A DNA stretch of 64,000 bases from contig NZ_JAKELO010000002.1 of the NCBI RefSeq assembly GCF_028912405.1, positions 1,869,276-1,933,275 on the forward strand, written 5' to 3'. The stretch is from Methanogenium marinum. GTDB taxonomy: Archaea > Halobacteriota > Methanomicrobia > Methanomicrobiales > Methanomicrobiaceae. The notes under the pieces are model-generated. The model saw nothing but the letters and a program-made list of their open reading frames with translations, was not told where the DNA came from and ran no database searches. The position numbers and the translations under genes were made by a program. Of the stretch, positions 1 through 8,838 are shown one piece after another (the stretch's first letter is position 1; every line of letters begins with the position of its first letter).

Positions 1-35
1 GCACGGTTCCCGAACGTGATCAGGCTGATATATTC

Positions 36-851
36 ATGAATTCCGAGAATATTGTCTCTGGGGAGGCTGTTCTTCCCCCGCTCCTTGAGTTTCGTAATGT
101 GACGGTGATGAAGGGTTCAAAGAAACTGCTTGATTCCCTCACGGTTACCATTCCGGAAGGAGAGCATATCGCCATTCTGGGCCCGAATGGTGCAGGAAAA
201 TCATCATTTATCAAAGCCATTATGCGGGAATATTATCCCCTCAGAGGAGACGGGGTGGTATTCCGGGTATGTGGCAATGATGTGTGGCACGTCTCTGATC
301 TCAGATCCCACTTTGGCATTGTTTCAAATGAACTCCAGTACACCTTCACCCGTGAGATCACCGGACGCGATGTCGTTCTCTCGGGATTCTTCTCCAGTAT
401 CGGGCTGTACTGGCATGAGGCAACACCTGCAATGGAGCAAAAAACAGATGAAATTCTCCGGTTCCTTGAAATAGATCACCTCAGCGACCGTTTGTTCACC
501 ACACTATCCTCCGGCGAGGCTCGCCGGTTTCTGATTGGCCGGGCACTGGTTCACGACCCAAAGACGCTCATCCTTGATGAACCGACAACGAGTCTTGACC
601 TCCATGCTCTGCACATCTTCCGTGCAACACTCCGGAAGATTGCGCAGGCAGGCACCGGCATCATCATGGTAACACACATGCTCCCGGATATCATCCCGGA
701 GACGTCCCGGATTATTCTCATGAAGGACGGGCGGTTCTGTGGTGACGGGCCGAAGAAGGAGATGCTGACGGGTGAGTGGGTTGGGAGGCATTTCGGGGTT
801 CCGGTGCATATTAGAGAAGATGATGGCTGGTATTACGCGACCGGGTACTGA
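36..851 (+). CDS. ABC transporter ATP-binding protein
   Basis: A single ABC ATPase domain of 271 residues that would power an ABC importer or act as a soluble ABC protein at the inner face of the membrane. Visible motifs are Walker A GPNGAGKSS near residue 50, the signature LSSGEARR near 157, Walker B LILDEP near 180 and the switch histidine in MVTHML near 213. The pattern resembles metal-chelate or molybdate-type (ModF-like) ATPases. No permease or binding protein follows; a partner could lie upstream outside the window. The ATG at 36 is the first in frame after the window edge, so a longer N-terminus cannot be excluded. The gene ends near a T-rich stretch (about 881-892). Substrate unknown. 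Confidence 0.85.
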   Translation: MNSENIVSGEAVLPPLLEFRNVTVMKGSKKLLDSLTVTIPEGEHIAILGPNGAGKSSFIKAIMREYYPLRGDGVVFRVCGNDVWHVSDLRSHFGIVSNELQYTFTREITGRDVVLSGFFSSIGLYWHEATPAMEQKTDEILRFLEIDHLSDRLFTTLSSGEARRFLIGRALVHDPKTLILDEPTTSLDLHALHIFRATLRKIAQAGTGIIMVTHMLPDIIPETSRIILMKDGRFCGDGPKKEMLTGEWVGRHFGVPVHIREDDGWYYATGY

Positions 852-910
852 TAGATTGTCACGGGAAGGGTGGCCGCTTACGCTTTTTTTCTTCTTTCCC
901 TGTTCCTCTG

Positions 911-1162
911 CTATTCCTCCTTTGGTTCCCAGATGGGAATACCTGCATAAGTGATCTTTTTGATGCGGTGATACGGTATTGGTGTGGTCCCTCCCGTGGA
1001 GATCACCTCAAAATAATCCCGATCAAGATTGGTGATATACTCCCCTTCGGCAGTTGAACGGTCATTTGGTGCCCCACGGTCGATATATTCCACCGTGGCC
1101 TTTTTGAAGTTAAACTCCGGATCATGCCAGATGCGGAGGAGGAGGGCATGGGTGGTACGCAT
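911..1162 (-). CDS. DUF504 / UPF0248 (MJ1316-type) protein
   Basis: A small basic protein of 83 residues matching the archaeal DUF504 family, also called the MJ1316 RNA-repair-associated domain. Recognisable family features are the N-terminal LLLRIWHDPEF segment, a central DRGAPND segment and the C-terminal PYHRIKKI followed by a Trp-Glu motif. The length is typical for a free-standing DUF504 protein. Family members are predicted RNA-end-binding proteins; the role here is inferred from the family only. It is convergent with the ABC ATPase gene on its left and stands alone. Confidence 0.8.
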   Translation of the reverse strand: MRTTHALLLRIWHDPEFNFKKATVEYIDRGAPNDRSTAEGEYITNLDRDYFEVISTGGTTPIPYHRIKKITYAGIPIWEPKEE

Positions 1163-1453
1163 GAAGGGTGATAGGGGTGGTGCTGGTATTTCAGGTTTCC
1201 CGGGCCCGAAGATGATGCGTGTCTTCAGTCCCGGAATATTAGAGAATTACGAAGAGTAATGGCTGACCATTTTTGAATAAAAAGGAAACAGTCTGCCATT
1301 TGTGCAATCCGGGCGTGTCCGGGAGGCAGTCCTGTCCGAAGGGTCGAAGTATATTTATCCAGCGGATAGTAATTGTGATAAAACCAGTATTTATCGTGGA
1401 TCACAGGCAACACGAATTGTTCAAAATTATTTGAATCAAATTGTGGTTTTCAC

Positions 1454-2284
1454 ATGGCAATAGAACTTATTTATATCGTAGCACTGATTTTGACCGGTAT
1501 TGTGGTCGGTTTTGCCGGCGGAATGCTTGGTGTCGGCGGCTGTTTCATCATGATCCCGGTGCAGTACTGGGTTTTGACCTCAATGGGGCTGGACCCCGGG
1601 ATAGCTATCCTGATTGCATTCGGAACGAATCTTGCGGTCGTCCTGCCGACCGCCATGTCCGGTGCATATGGGCACAACAAAAAGGGTGCGGTTGCCTGGA
1701 ATGCCGCATTGACCATGGGTATTGCCGGGTTTGCCGGTGCTCTTGTGGGCGGATATATTGCGACTCTGATTCCGGGAGAATATCTGACGGCCCTCTTTGG
1801 ACTGGTGATCCTTCTCAGCGCTGTCCGGATGCTTACGGCCAAACCGCCGTCAGTGGATGCCGAACCGGTCGATGATGTCATCACATTCCTCCTGTGGGGT
1901 ATTCCTATAGGTCTTCTCTCTGGTATCATTGGTATCGGTGGTGGTGTGGTTCTGATTCCGGTGATGGTCTTAGCACTGCACTTTAAGATGCACACCGCTG
2001 TCGGGACATCAACGGCTCTTATGATCTTCACCGCCCTCGGTGGGACGATTGCCTATATCATCAATGGGTGGGGTGCCCTTGGGCTCCCGGCATATTCTCT
2101 TGGGTATGTCAATCTGCTCCAGTGGGCACTCCTTGCCATCCCCAGCATCGCGATGGCACAGGTGGGCGTTCGGGTGGCACACAAACTTCCTGCAAAACAG
2201 CTGAAATATGTCTTTATTGCGGTGATGATCTATATGGGCCTGAAGATGATGGGAGTCTTCACCTTCCTTGGCCTCCCTCTCTAA
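1454..2284 (+). CDS. TauE/SafE-family sulfite/anion exporter
   Basis: An integral membrane protein of 276 residues with about eight hydrophobic segments in two homologous halves, the pattern of the TauE/SafE (DUF81) family. Each half begins with a glycine-rich motif: GFAGGMLGVGGG-like near residue 17 and GIIGIGGGVVLIP near 155. Family members export sulfite, sulfoacetate or related organosulfur anions; the substrate here is unknown. TATA-like sequence lies around 1348-1358 and 1384-1391. The gene is monocistronic, and the next gene has its own promoter. Confidence 0.85.
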   Translation: MAIELIYIVALILTGIVVGFAGGMLGVGGCFIMIPVQYWVLTSMGLDPGIAILIAFGTNLAVVLPTAMSGAYGHNKKGAVAWNAALTMGIAGFAGALVGGYIATLIPGEYLTALFGLVILLSAVRMLTAKPPSVDAEPVDDVITFLLWGIPIGLLSGIIGIGGGVVLIPVMVLALHFKMHTAVGTSTALMIFTALGGTIAYIINGWGALGLPAYSLGYVNLLQWALLAIPSIAMAQVGVRVAHKLPAKQLKYVFIAVMIYMGLKMMGVFTFLGLPL

Positions 2285-2343
2285 TTCCCATCCCACTTTT
2301 TTGTGTATGATAGGTGCGGATGGATTCGTAATTATCACCAGAA

Positions 2344-2352
2344 TTATATAAA
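2344..2352 (+). promoter_or_regulatory. TATA box of the serpin gene (leaderless)
   Basis: The AT-rich element ttatataaa is centred about 25 bases before the ATG at 2373. That matches the archaeal TATA-to-start distance for a transcript that begins at or next to its start codon, and no ribosome-binding site precedes the ATG. Confidence 0.55.
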
Positions 2353-2372
2353 TTTGAGAGCCATTGGTTTGC

Positions 2373-3725
2373 ATGAAGAATCAGGCATTCCTTCTGGGGG
2401 CTGCAGTATGTCTCGTCCTCGCCTGCACATTTTTTGCAGGGTGCACTGCACCGGATGAAGGTCCGGTTGAAGCCCCGACAGAAACACCAACGGAAACTCC
2501 CGCTGAAATCCCGACTGAAACTCCCACTGTCTTACCGGGTGAAACCCCGGTGGGAACCCCGGTTGCAACAGAGCGTTCTGATGATGTAGTCAGTGCAAAC
2601 GCCCTCTTTGCGTATGATTTATACCACTCGCTCAAAAGTGATGATGAATATGCGGAACAAAACCTCTTTTTCTCACCCTACAGTATCTCAACTGCTCTTG
2701 CACTGACGTACGAAGGGGCAAAGGGGACGACGGCAGAGGAAATTCGTTCGGTCTTTCATTTCCCGGCAGATGACACCGTCCGGCAGGAAGGTTACGCCTC
2801 CCTCATCGCAGGCCTGAACCGTCCGGATGCCGCGTACAGCCTCAGCACGGCAAACGCACTCTGGGCGGAAGAGACCTATCCGTTCCTCCCGGAATATATC
2901 GAAACCGCACAGCGCTATTATGCAGCGGAAGTCCGGAATATGGACTTTATCACTGCTCCTGATGAGTCCCGGCTTACGATTAACGAGTGGGTGGAAGACC
3001 AGACGGAAGACCGGATACAGGACCTCATTCCTGCGGGGGCAATCACTCCATTAACGCGTCTTGTGATTACAAATGCCATCTACTTCAAGGGAACATGGGT
3101 GCTGCAGTTTGATGAAAACAAGACACATCAGGCGGCTTTCTTCACGGAAAGCGGGGATTCTGTCTTGGTTGATATGATGCAGAGAACAGATGATAATGCC
3201 ATTTATCCCTACGCCGAGACTGATGACCTGCAAATTCTCAGGATGCCGTACGAACATGAGAGCGGGAAGGCGCTCTCCATGACGGTCCTTCTCCCGAAAA
3301 ATAAGGACATCACAGCAGCAGAAAATGCCCTTGGCACCACAGAACTTGCAGATGCGGTTTCATCGATGAAACCAAAGCAGGTGGAGGTCTTCTTCCCGAA
3401 GTTCACCCTTGAGACCACATATTTCCTGCCGGATACTCTTGGAGCGATGGGGATGCCGACCGCATTTGGGTCTGACGCAGATTTATCCGGCATGGACAAC
3501 ACCCGTTTCCTCTACATCACCGATGTCATCCACAAGGCCTTTGTGGAGGTCAATGAAGAAGGAACCGAGGCCGCCGCTGCGACCGGAGTTATTGTGGGAC
3601 GGGCGGTTTCGGTACAGGAACCGGTTCCTGTCTTCCGGGCAGACCATCCGTTCATCTTCATGATCACCGATGACGAAACAGGGATGTTGCTCTTTATGGG
3701 GCAGGTGGCAGATCCGACAGTGTGA
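2373..3725 (+). CDS. Serpin-family lipoprotein (serine protease inhibitor)
   Basis: A 450-residue serpin. The N-terminus has a signal peptide ending in the lipobox-like FFAGC, so the protein is probably lipid-anchored outside the membrane, followed by a Pro/Thr/Glu-rich spacer with repeated ETPTETP units (residues about 30-65). The serpin fold then runs to the end, with NLFFSPYSIS, a conserved breach region NAIYFKGTW and the reactive-centre hinge EEGTEAAAATG near residue 395, followed by HPFIFMI. The small-residue hinge is that of an inhibitory serpin. Counting 17 residues from the hinge puts P1 in the AVSV segment, but the loop seems a few residues longer than in alpha-1-antitrypsin, so the cleavage site is uncertain. 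I chose ATG 2373 over an in-frame TTG at 2364 because of the signal peptide and the promoter spacing. Confidence 0.92.
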   Translation: MKNQAFLLGAAVCLVLACTFFAGCTAPDEGPVEAPTETPTETPAEIPTETPTVLPGETPVGTPVATERSDDVVSANALFAYDLYHSLKSDDEYAEQNLFFSPYSISTALALTYEGAKGTTAEEIRSVFHFPADDTVRQEGYASLIAGLNRPDAAYSLSTANALWAEETYPFLPEYIETAQRYYAAEVRNMDFITAPDESRLTINEWVEDQTEDRIQDLIPAGAITPLTRLVITNAIYFKGTWVLQFDENKTHQAAFFTESGDSVLVDMMQRTDDNAIYPYAETDDLQILRMPYEHESGKALSMTVLLPKNKDITAAENALGTTELADAVSSMKPKQVEVFFPKFTLETTYFLPDTLGAMGMPTAFGSDADLSGMDNTRFLYITDVIHKAFVEVNEEGTEAAAATGVIVGRAVSVQEPVPVFRADHPFIFMITDDETGMLLFMGQVADPTV

Positions 3726-3856
3726 GACCCCCACCTTCCTTTTCTCTATCCATGCAGTATATTGAAATTAATAATATCAACTGCAATTCACCCGTTTTTC
3801 GTTCATAATATGATAATTCATTGAGCAAATTAACCTAAATAAATATTCGTCTATAT

Positions 3857-4786
3857 ATGGAAAGAAATTTAATTTCACAAAATAATGTTCAAATAATGGT
3901 TAAGTCTGAGGACAAAATAGAGTCTGAGATAATAATTAGTAAGAATAAGAGACATGCTGAAATAAAAGCAATAATAATTGAAACCGAAAGGCTATTTTGT
4001 AAAATTTATGGCTCTTCAAAAAATTCGGAAATAAATAATTTTTCATTCTTAGAAAAAATTCAGATATTTTCAAATAAAGAAGAAATTATGAAAAGAGTCA
4101 ATTCCAATGATTCTGCCAGAACTAAAACAGTGGTCATAAAAAATATTCTTTTTGAGATAAAAGATACATCGAAATATAAATTAAAAAAGAATCTTCAAAA
4201 TAATAGAAAAACAAATGGGAAAAAAATTACTAAAAATGAGAGAGTGAGAACTAAGCGGGAAATAATATTTGAAACGGAAAGAATTCTTGGAGCTAAAAGA
4301 CTAAAAGAAAGAAATCTAAAACGGGCGGAAGAACTTGAAAAAGAAAAAATCAAACTTGAAAAGGAACTATCTTATATAAAATTAAGATTTGAAAAAAAAT
4401 TGGGATTTGAATTAAAAAAACGAGACCTTAATGGAATTCGGAAAGAAATTGGACCGAAGGCAATTTATTCTATGGACAAAAAAGAAGTCCGCAACCTTTG
4501 TGATAGAGTTTTAACTCTAAGAAAGGAATATGGACAAAATAAAACTATAAATCAATTGTTTAATCCTAAAAAAGAAGTTAAAACCACAAATATTACAAAA
4601 TTAAATAATAATGTTAAAATTAATAATCTCCCAAATAATCGAAATTCAAATCAAAATACAGTAAAGAAAAGAAAAAGCAAACCAGAAAGGAGGAGATTAA
4701 CTAAAGAAGAGATACAGGAAAGAAAAGAAAAAACAGTTCAGGAAAAATATGATCAAAAACAGAATTATTGGGGTTCAAGCTTTTAG
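3857..4786 (+). CDS. AT-rich Lys/Asn/Glu-rich coiled-coil protein, unknown
   Basis: I do not recognise this 309-residue protein. It is very rich in Lys, Asn, Glu and Ile, with A/T strongly preferred at third codon positions, clearly unlike the GC-balanced neighbours. Two similar segments carry an ETER core: one near residues 28-52 (EIKAIIIETERLF) and one near 122-150 (KREIIFETERIL), suggesting an internal duplication. Residues about 150-185 form a charged coiled coil (EELEKEKIKLEKEL). There is no signal peptide or membrane segment. An AT-rich promoter-like stretch (taaataaatatt, about 3836-3847) lies just before the ATG. The composition suggests acquisition from a low-GC source; no transposase or integrase is adjacent. 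Confidence 0.7.
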   Translation: MERNLISQNNVQIMVKSEDKIESEIIISKNKRHAEIKAIIIETERLFCKIYGSSKNSEINNFSFLEKIQIFSNKEEIMKRVNSNDSARTKTVVIKNILFEIKDTSKYKLKKNLQNNRKTNGKKITKNERVRTKREIIFETERILGAKRLKERNLKRAEELEKEKIKLEKELSYIKLRFEKKLGFELKKRDLNGIRKEIGPKAIYSMDKKEVRNLCDRVLTLRKEYGQNKTINQLFNPKKEVKTTNITKLNNNVKINNLPNNRNSNQNTVKKRKSKPERRRLTKEEIQERKEKTVQEKYDQKQNYWGSSF

Positions 4787-4936
4787 ATAATATTCTCTAT
4801 AAAACACAACATTTAGAATTTAAATAATTATATTTTAAAAAAATATTTGACAGAGTCTTACTTTTTTCTTTGAGTGCTTCATCTGGATGAAGGAAGGATC
4901 GATTTGTTTGTATATATCTGTTCCAAATATTAGCAT

Positions 4937-6016
4937 TCAGGTAAGACCTGTAAAGGCTGCAACTACCATCTCTTTTTGTGTTTTGGTCAGGTTTTTGGGA
5001 ATTTTTACCACAACTTTTACCATGAGGTCCCCCCGGCTCACCGAACCCAGAAATGGCATTCCCTGTCCCCTGAGCCGGAAGAGGGTGTGGCTCTGCGTAC
5101 CGGGGGGAATGGTCAGCACCGCTTTTCCGGTGAGGGTCTGTACTGAAACATCTCCGCCAAGAAGGGCGATTTGAAGTCCGATGTTTGTCCGGCTGTGAAG
5201 ATCTGCCCCATGCCGCTCAAATGATGGATGAGGCTTTACATGGACAACCGCATACAGGTCCCCCGGCGGGCCATGTTGCACGCCGGGTTCGCCTTCGCCT
5301 GCTATTCTTAGAAACTGGTTGTCGCGTACACCACGGGGAATAGATACTTCAATGAGTCTCGTTTTCCGTATTGTTCCTTTCCCCTGACAGGTCTCACAGA
5401 CTTTTCCGATTATTTTTCCCCGTCCGCCGCAGTCCGGGCACGGGGCAATCATCATCACCTGCTGGCCATTCCTCTGCTGCACCTGGCGAATTTCACCGGT
5501 TCCCCGGCATGTGGGACAGTCCCGCACAAATCCAGGCTGTGCACCGGTGCCGTTGCATGTTGTGCACTCATAATCATGCGGCACTTCAACCGTGTTTTTG
5601 ATACCGTAGAATGCATCGGTAAGAGAAATATCGATATCATACCTGAGGTCGGCACCCGCTCTGCTTCGTGTCCTTCCGGTTCTTCCCGGTCCGGTCGTTT
5701 TCCCGGAAAAGACGTCAAAGATATCGCCCAGACCGAAGTCCCGGAAGAGATCGTCATACCCTGGAGTTTTATAGCCCGCAGCGTCTTCAGGAGTGAATGT
5801 AGCGTGGCCCACCTGATCATACTCGGCTTTTTTCTGTGGGTCACTTAAAACCTGGTAGGCCTCATTAATTTCCTTAAATTTTGCTTCTGCCTCTTTGCTG
5901 CCTTTGTTGAGGTCTGGATGATATTTTCGTGCAAGCTGGCGGTACGATTTTTTTATCTCATCCGGTGATGTGTCCCTGCTGACGCCCAGCGTTTCATAGT
6001 AATCTTTTGTGTCCAT
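4937..6016 (-). CDS. dnaJ: Chaperone protein DnaJ (Hsp40)
   Basis: Co-chaperone of DnaK that binds unfolded substrates and stimulates DnaK ATPase. The 359 residues show the full type I layout: J domain with the HPD motif (YHPDLN near residue 32), a Gly/Phe-rich linker with DIFDVFSG, four zinc-finger repeats ([32 protein letters not shown], residues about 150-215) and the C-terminal peptide-binding domains. The length is normal. It is the last gene of the grpE-dnaK-dnaJ operon, 18 bases downstream of dnaK. Its 3' flank runs into the AT-rich island. Confidence 0.97.
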   Translation of the reverse strand: MDTKDYYETLGVSRDTSPDEIKKSYRQLARKYHPDLNKGSKEAEAKFKEINEAYQVLSDPQKKAEYDQVGHATFTPEDAAGYKTPGYDDLFRDFGLGDIFDVFSGKTTGPGRTGRTRSRAGADLRYDIDISLTDAFYGIKNTVEVPHDYECTTCNGTGAQPGFVRDCPTCRGTGEIRQVQQRNGQQVMMIAPCPDCGGRGKIIGKVCETCQGKGTIRKTRLIEVSIPRGVRDNQFLRIAGEGEPGVQHGPPGDLYAVVHVKPHPSFERHGADLHSRTNIGLQIALLGGDVSVQTLTGKAVLTIPPGTQSHTLFRLRGQGMPFLGSVSRGDLMVKVVVKIPKNLTKTQKEMVVAAFTGLT

Positions 6017-6034
6017 TCGTCACGTTAAAAACTA

Positions 6035-7930
6035 TTATTTCTCGTCATGGACCTCAAAATCGGCATCCACGACATCTTCATCGGCCTTTCTCTGTTCTCC
6101 TCCGGCCTCTTTTTCACTTCCTGCAGATCCCGCCTGCGGGCCTGCTGCCTGTTCCTGCTGCTGTGCGGACTGCTGCTGTGCGGACTGCTGGTATATGGCA
6201 GAACCCGCCTCACTCAGAACGGTCTGGAGATGTTCAGTTTCTGATTTGATTTTATCGATATTCTTCTCTTCCAGTGCTGCCTTCACGGCTGTTATCGCGG
6301 CGTTCACCTTACCGGTCAGTTCGGGGTTCAGTTTGTCTGCCAGTTCAGATAGTGTCTTTTCCGCGGTGTAAATCAGGGAATCAGCTGTGTTGGTGACCTC
6401 AACCTCTTCTTTTCGTTTACGGTCCTCTTCTTCAAACTGCTCTGCCTCATTCACCATCTTGTTGACATCTGTTTCCGACAGTTTTGTTGAGGCGGTTATT
6501 GTCATCTTCTGCTCCTTGCCGGTGCCGAGGTCCTTAGCGGAGACATTGAGGATGCCTGACGTGTCGATATCAAAGCTGACTTCTATTTGTGGGATGCCCC
6601 GTGGTGCGGGAGGGATGCCGACGAGATTGAACTGCCCGAGACTCACATTGTCGGCTGCCATAGGCCGTTCTCCCTGGAGTACATGCACTGTGACTGAGGT
6701 CTGGACGTCTGCTGCGGTGGTAAATATCTGGCTTTTTTTGGTGGGAATGGTGGTATTTTTCTCAATCAGTGAGGTCCGTACGCCTCCCAGGGTTTCGATG
6801 CCGAGTGTCAGGGGCGTCACATCCAAAAGAACCATATCGGTGATATCGCCTCCGAGAATTGCTCCCTGAATTGCTGCTCCAATGGAAACACATTCCATCG
6901 GATCAATCCCCCGTTCCGCTTTTCTTCCGATATGGTCCTCGATAAATTTCTGCACAACAGGCATCCTCGTCGGGCCACCAACAAGGATTACCTTCTGGAT
7001 ATCGTCCTTTGTCAGTTTGGCATCTTTCAGTGCCTGTTCAAATGGTTCGATGCAGCGCTTGATGGTCGGTTCGACCAGTTGTTCGAGTTTTGACCGGGTG
7101 AGTTTCAGTGAGAGGTGTTTTGGGCCTTCCTGGGTCGCGGAGACATAGGGGAGGTTAATTTCTGTTTCAAGGACCGTTGAAAGCTCAATTTTTGCCTTTT
7201 CAGCTGCTTCCTTTACCCGGTTGACGGCCATTTTGTCATTTCTGATATCGACAGACTCCAGTTTTTTGAACTCAGTGGCAATCCATTCATAGACGAGTGT
7301 GTCCATGTCAGTGCCGCCGAGATGCGTGTCACCGGAGGTTGCAAGCACGGTGAATGTTCCGCCTCCAAACTCCATGATTGTCACATCAAGCGTGCCGCCT
7401 CCCAGATCAAAGACGAGAATTTTATACTCCCCTGCCCGGTCAAGCCCGTATGCCATCGAAGCTGCGGTGGGCTCGTTTACGAGCCTGACGACATCGAGAC
7501 CGGCAATTTTTCCGGCATCCTTTGTTGCGGTTCTCTGATTGTCGTTAAAATAGGCAGGAACTGTTATCACCGCTTTTGTCACCGTTTCTCCCAGAAATGC
7601 TTCTGCGTCCCGTTTTATCTTCTTCAGCAAAAACCCGGATATCTGCTGGGGGGTGTAGTCCTTGTTGTGAATATGGTAGACATGGTCTGTGCCAATCTTT
7701 CGCTTGGCTGCGGTGATCGTAGCCTCAGGGTTACTCACCATCTGTCTGCGTGCTGGTTCCCCGACAAGCAATTGACCGTCCGCCGTGAATGCGACATATG
7801 AAGGGAACATCTTCCCCGCGACGGTTGCTCCTTCTGCTGAGGGAATGATGGTGGGTTTGCCGCCAAGCATCACTGCAGCCTCACTGTTGGATGTTCCAAG
7901 GTCTATTCCGATAATTTTCTCTTTACCCAT
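6035..7930 (-). CDS. dnaK: Chaperone protein DnaK (Hsp70)
   Basis: ATP-driven Hsp70 chaperone of 631 residues. The N-terminal ATPase domain starts GIDLGTSNS and contains the phosphate-binding [11 protein letters not shown] and the connect segment LVGGPTRMP. The substrate-binding domain begins near residue 385 ([14 protein letters not shown]), followed by a helical lid and a Gln/Ala-rich tail with QQQSAQQQ ending in a DVVDADFE motif. I chose the ATG at 7930 because Hsp70 proteins begin a few residues before the GIDLGT motif; a longer in-frame reading to 7966 lies inside grpE. The gene overlaps the end of grpE by 8 bases, so translation is probably coupled. Confidence 0.97.
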   Translation of the reverse strand: MGKEKIIGIDLGTSNSEAAVMLGGKPTIIPSAEGATVAGKMFPSYVAFTADGQLLVGEPARRQMVSNPEATITAAKRKIGTDHVYHIHNKDYTPQQISGFLLKKIKRDAEAFLGETVTKAVITVPAYFNDNQRTATKDAGKIAGLDVVRLVNEPTAASMAYGLDRAGEYKILVFDLGGGTLDVTIMEFGGGTFTVLATSGDTHLGGTDMDTLVYEWIATEFKKLESVDIRNDKMAVNRVKEAAEKAKIELSTVLETEINLPYVSATQEGPKHLSLKLTRSKLEQLVEPTIKRCIEPFEQALKDAKLTKDDIQKVILVGGPTRMPVVQKFIEDHIGRKAERGIDPMECVSIGAAIQGAILGGDITDMVLLDVTPLTLGIETLGGVRTSLIEKNTTIPTKKSQIFTTAADVQTSVTVHVLQGERPMAADNVSLGQFNLVGIPPAPRGIPQIEVSFDIDTSGILNVSAKDLGTGKEQKMTITASTKLSETDVNKMVNEAEQFEEEDRKRKEEVEVTNTADSLIYTAEKTLSELADKLNPELTGKVNAAITAVKAALEEKNIDKIKSETEHLQTVLSEAGSAIYQQSAQQQSAQQQEQAAGPQAGSAGSEKEAGGEQRKADEDVVDADFEVHDEK

Positions 7931-8450
7931 TTTCCTCACCTTCTTTTTTGGACGCATGCTCTGCAATCATGACCTTCGATGGGCGGATCACCTTTGATTT
8001 CAGGCGGTATCCTTTTCCAATTTCTTCGACAATGGTGTCAGACTCTTCTGAACACTGTTTTCTGCAGAGAACCTCATGGAACTGCGGGTCAAATTTTCCC
8101 CCCATGCATGTGATGGGTTCTAACCCGTACCGGGCCAGAATTTTGACCATCTTTTGGTATACCATACCAACTCCCTCCCGGTCCTTTTCATCCTCAAGTG
8201 ATGGCAGCGCCTGTTCAAAATCGTCGAGGATGACAAGGAGGTCTTTAATCAGGTTCTCATTTGCGAGGGTAATGACTGACCCTTTCTCTTTTTCAGACCA
8301 TTTCCGGAAATTATCAAACTCTGCCTGGAGGTATTTCAGCTGGTTTAATCGCTCTTCTGCAAGAGTAGTCATCTCTGCAAGTTCCTTTTCCAACTGTAGA
8401 GTTTCTTCAGCAAGTTGGGTTTTTTCCGGCTTCCCATGATCTGCTGTCAT
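7923..8450 (-). CDS. grpE: Nucleotide exchange factor GrpE
   Basis: The 175-residue exchange factor that releases ADP from DnaK. It has the expected long N-terminal coiled coil (residues about 10-60), the [11 protein letters not shown] segment and the C-terminal beta domain containing [10 protein letters not shown] and [13 protein letters not shown]. First gene of the grpE-dnaK-dnaJ operon. A TATA-like cttaaatatcc (complement of about 8471-8481) lies about 25-30 bases before the ATG. The adjacent short palindrome accctcgcaggggt (about 8491-8504) sits just upstream, but no known archaeal heat-shock operator can be claimed from it. Confidence 0.95.
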   Translation of the reverse strand: MTADHGKPEKTQLAEETLQLEKELAEMTTLAEERLNQLKYLQAEFDNFRKWSEKEKGSVITLANENLIKDLLVILDDFEQALPSLEDEKDREGVGMVYQKMVKILARYGLEPITCMGGKFDPQFHEVLCRKQCSEESDTIVEEIGKGYRLKSKVIRPSKVMIAEHASKKEGEENG

Positions 8451-8569
8451 TAATGAGGTGCTTTCACTCTCTAAGGATATTTAAGATTACCCTCGCAGGG
8501 GTGTTTTTCATGCACATTCAGGGGGTTTATCCATCTTGTGATGATCCTGAACATCCTGCATGAAACAGT

Positions 8570-8587
8570 TTCCACTTCCGCGTGGAA
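8570..8587. promoter_or_regulatory. Perfect inverted repeat upstream of a TATA-like box; candidate operator
   Basis: TTCCAC and GTGGAA arms of 6 bases are separated by 6 bases, immediately followed by the TATA-like tttatatc at 8590-8597. The element sits in the divergent region between grpE and the small gene at 8614. Its position next to the TATA box fits a repressor or activator site, but this is inference from symmetry and place only. Confidence 0.35.
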
Positions 8588-8613
8588 TGGTTTATATCTA
8601 CAGAATCTATTGA

Positions 8614-8767
8614 ATGAAAAAATCTGAACAAAAGGAGAAGAAGAAAGAGACCTGGGAAATGTAATCCGGACAGGCACGTCCACAATCGGACGAAATGCGC
8701 TGAAAGAGGTGATTATTCACCAGAATGATAGACGGGCTTTGGTTCGTATGGACGTATCATTCATGTG
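8614..8767 (+). pseudogene. Small ORF broken by a -1 frameshift (about 51 residues if repaired)
   Basis: ATG at 8614 opens MKKSEQKEKKK and stops at 8664. Adding one base in the purine run around 8640-8649 joins it to a frame that reads RDLGNVIRTG, then NALKEVIIHQNDRRALVRMDVSFM, ending with TGA at 8765-8767. The joined product is compact and charged, followed directly by a good hairpin terminator and preceded by a TATA-like box, which argues for a real small gene. The TATA box is rather close to the ATG (about 20 bases), which weakens the case. The frameshift could be a sequencing deletion, a mutation or programmed. I do not recognise the product. Confidence 0.35.
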
Positions 8768-8774
8768 ATTCCTG

Positions 8775-8795
8775 CCTGATTTCTCAGGTTTTTTT
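8775..8795 (+). terminator. Hairpin plus T-run terminator
   Basis: The stem CCTGA/TCAGG with a four-base loop is followed at once by seven T residues. It lies 8 bases after the stop of the small frameshifted ORF, supporting a short plus-strand transcript that ends here. Confidence 0.55.
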
Positions 8796-8838
8796 GTTAT
8801 GTTTCCGGATTTCACCCTGGTTTGAAAATATTTATTCC

